From: an uncultured Bacteroidota bacterium
GTDB taxonomy: Bacteria > Bacteroidota > Bacteroidia > 2-12-FULL-35-15
NCBI GenBank assembly: GCA_903870175.1
Contig: CAIQBY010000339.1
Coordinates: 1 to 34,462, forward strand
Reading direction: 5' to 3'
Length of the DNA: 34,462 nucleotides
The position numbers and the translations under genes are program-made. Under the pieces are notes generated by a model. It was not told where the DNA came from and searched no databases. It saw nothing but the letters and a program-made list of their open reading frames with translations. Of this stretch, positions 33,453 to 34,462 are shown one piece after another; position 1 is the stretch's first letter, and each line of letters starts with the position of its first letter.

Positions 33453-34462
33453 CTACTGGAAATGATAAATACTTCCTCCGCAACTATCCATACTTGCACC
33501 TGTTACACTTTTCAAACAATTAATTTCATTCCGCATTCTTAACACACCAAGGAAAGCAAATATCAGCGCTTCCTTGTATTCAATTATTTTTTTATCCGGA
33601 ATAATCAACCGATGAGAAGTATTGTTTTTAATACAATCAATTAAAAAAGAATTATACGCACCTCCTCCGGTTATCAGTATTTTTCCTTTTGGTTGAGCAT
33701 TTAAAGCTTTTGAAATTTGAATAGCTATGTGCTCACAAAAAGTTCGTAACAAATCTTTTTCATCTAATTCATATTGATTCAAAAGAGGATAAATATTTTT
33801 TAATACCCATTCTTTTCCCAATGATTTAGGTAGGTTTGCCGTCTGTTTATAATATGCCAATTGATTAAGTTCGTTTAATAAATAATGACTCAACATTCCA
33901 TCTTTTGCAAGTTCTCCTCCTTCATCATAAAGTTTACCGATTCTATTGCAAAGTGCATTCAGCACAATATTTACCGGACAAATATCGAATGCTATTCGCT
34001 TGTTATTATATTCATAAGATACATTTGAAAATCCACCAAGATTTAAACAGAAATTATAATCAGCAAATAATAATTTATCGCCAATTGGCACTAATGGCGC
34101 GCCTTGTCCGCCTAAAGCAACATCCAGTGAGCGAAAATCAGATACAACAGAAAGTCTGCAGCGGGAAGCAATCGCGCTGCCAGCCCCAATCTGAACAGTA
34201 AGTTTATTTTCCGGCTGATGAAAAATAGTATGGCCGTGAGAAGAAACAAAATCGGCCTTTATGTTATTTTTAATAATAAAGTCGGAAACTCTTTGCCCAA
34301 GGAAAAAACCATAGTCGACGTTGGCCTGCTGAAAATCGAGAGCATTAGTAGATTCTAGTGACAATAATTTTTGTTTCCAAACATCTGTATAATTAATCGT
34401 TTCCGCCTGAACAATTTCATAATTCCAGATGTTATCATCTAAAGTGAACTTACAAAAGGCAA
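33453..34462 (-). CDS. anmK: Anhydro-N-acetylmuramic acid kinase (5' end beyond the window)
   Basis: The frame is open to the window edge: codons before the internal TTG at 34364 read AFCKFTLDDNIWNYEIVQAE then TINYTDVWKQKLLSLE, which matches the family's N-terminal part. Only about a dozen residues (the MSGTSLDG-type ATP motif) are missing. Present: SSHGHTIFHQP, DFRSLDVALGGQGAPLVPIGD, NLGGFSNVS, FDICPVN, ITGGGAYN, and KEALIFAFLGVLRM. The enzyme phosphorylates and opens anhydroMurNAc to MurNAc-6-phosphate in cell-wall recycling. Cytosolic. Confidence 0.94.
   Translation of the reverse strand, partial: AFCKFTLDDNIWNYEIVQAETINYTDVWKQKLLSLESTNALDFQQANVDYGFFLGQRVSDFIIKNNIKADFVSSHGHTIFHQPENKLTVQIGAGSAIASRCRLSVVSDFRSLDVALGGQGAPLVPIGDKLLFADYNFCLNLGGFSNVSYEYNNKRIAFDICPVNIVLNALCNRIGKLYDEGGELAKDGMLSHYLLNELNQLAYYKQTANLPKSLGKEWVLKNIYPLLNQYELDEKDLLRTFCEHIAIQISKALNAQPKGKILITGGGAYNSFLIDCIKNNTSHRLIIPDKKIIEYKEALIFAFLGVLRMRNEINCLKSVTGASMDSCGGSIYHFQ

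Noticed and set aside
33453-34364. AnmK as a complete 303-aa gene starting at 34364
   Set aside because: That codon is an internal TTG; the frame and the family's N-terminal sequence continue to the window edge.

Overview
The window looks like the chromosome of an AT-rich member of the Bacteroidota. The evidence is the gene set (DUF3857/transglutaminase proteins, Bacteroidota-type TonB with the FNELVFEHRNKAYGAY start, gliding-lineage style lipoproteins and OMPs) and many promoters with the Bacteroidota -7 box TAnnTTTG. No genus can be named from the sequence alone.

Layout. 1-869 is non-coding and packed with repeats. 870-7114 carries three co-directional secreted DUF3857/transglutaminase-like proteins; the first two are a tandem duplication that includes their promoter region. 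7333-11353 holds a DUF885 lipoprotein, an M42 aminopeptidase and an unknown lipoprotein. 11621-13686 holds two convergent outer-membrane-type proteins. 13774-18694 is housekeeping: fumC, a small lipoprotein, an ArsC/Spx-like protein, prfB with its programmed frameshift, a small membrane protein and recX. 18732-21194 is a moxR-DUF58 pair separated by an inverted-repeat element. 21195-22389 is a second repeat-rich non-coding block. 22390-26695 is a minus-strand cluster of TonB, ExbB, ExbD, a second TonB-like protein and folC, i.e. an energy-transduction module plus a folate enzyme. 31853-34462 holds an MscS-type channel, a small charged protein and an anmK gene cut by the window edge.

Two things stand out. 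First, 27229-31763 is a complete 4,535-bp IS1595-family transposon. It has 26-bp perfect terminal inverted repeats, an exact 8-bp target duplication (AACAAAAT), an ISXO2-like DDE transposase and about seven small genes of unknown function. It also has a 26-bp-phased palindromic iteron array and a tRNA-like sequence just before the transposase. One cargo gene is split by a single in-frame TAG. Second, positions 1-475 and about 21480-22346 are two diverged copies of one long non-coding dispersed element. Each has an array of 21-bp tandem repeats, then a conserved non-coding body of roughly 350-400 bp, then a terminal block ending in a CAGGGG core. Solo copies of that core are scattered between genes across the window.

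All family assignments come from reading motifs by eye; no database or structure search was run.
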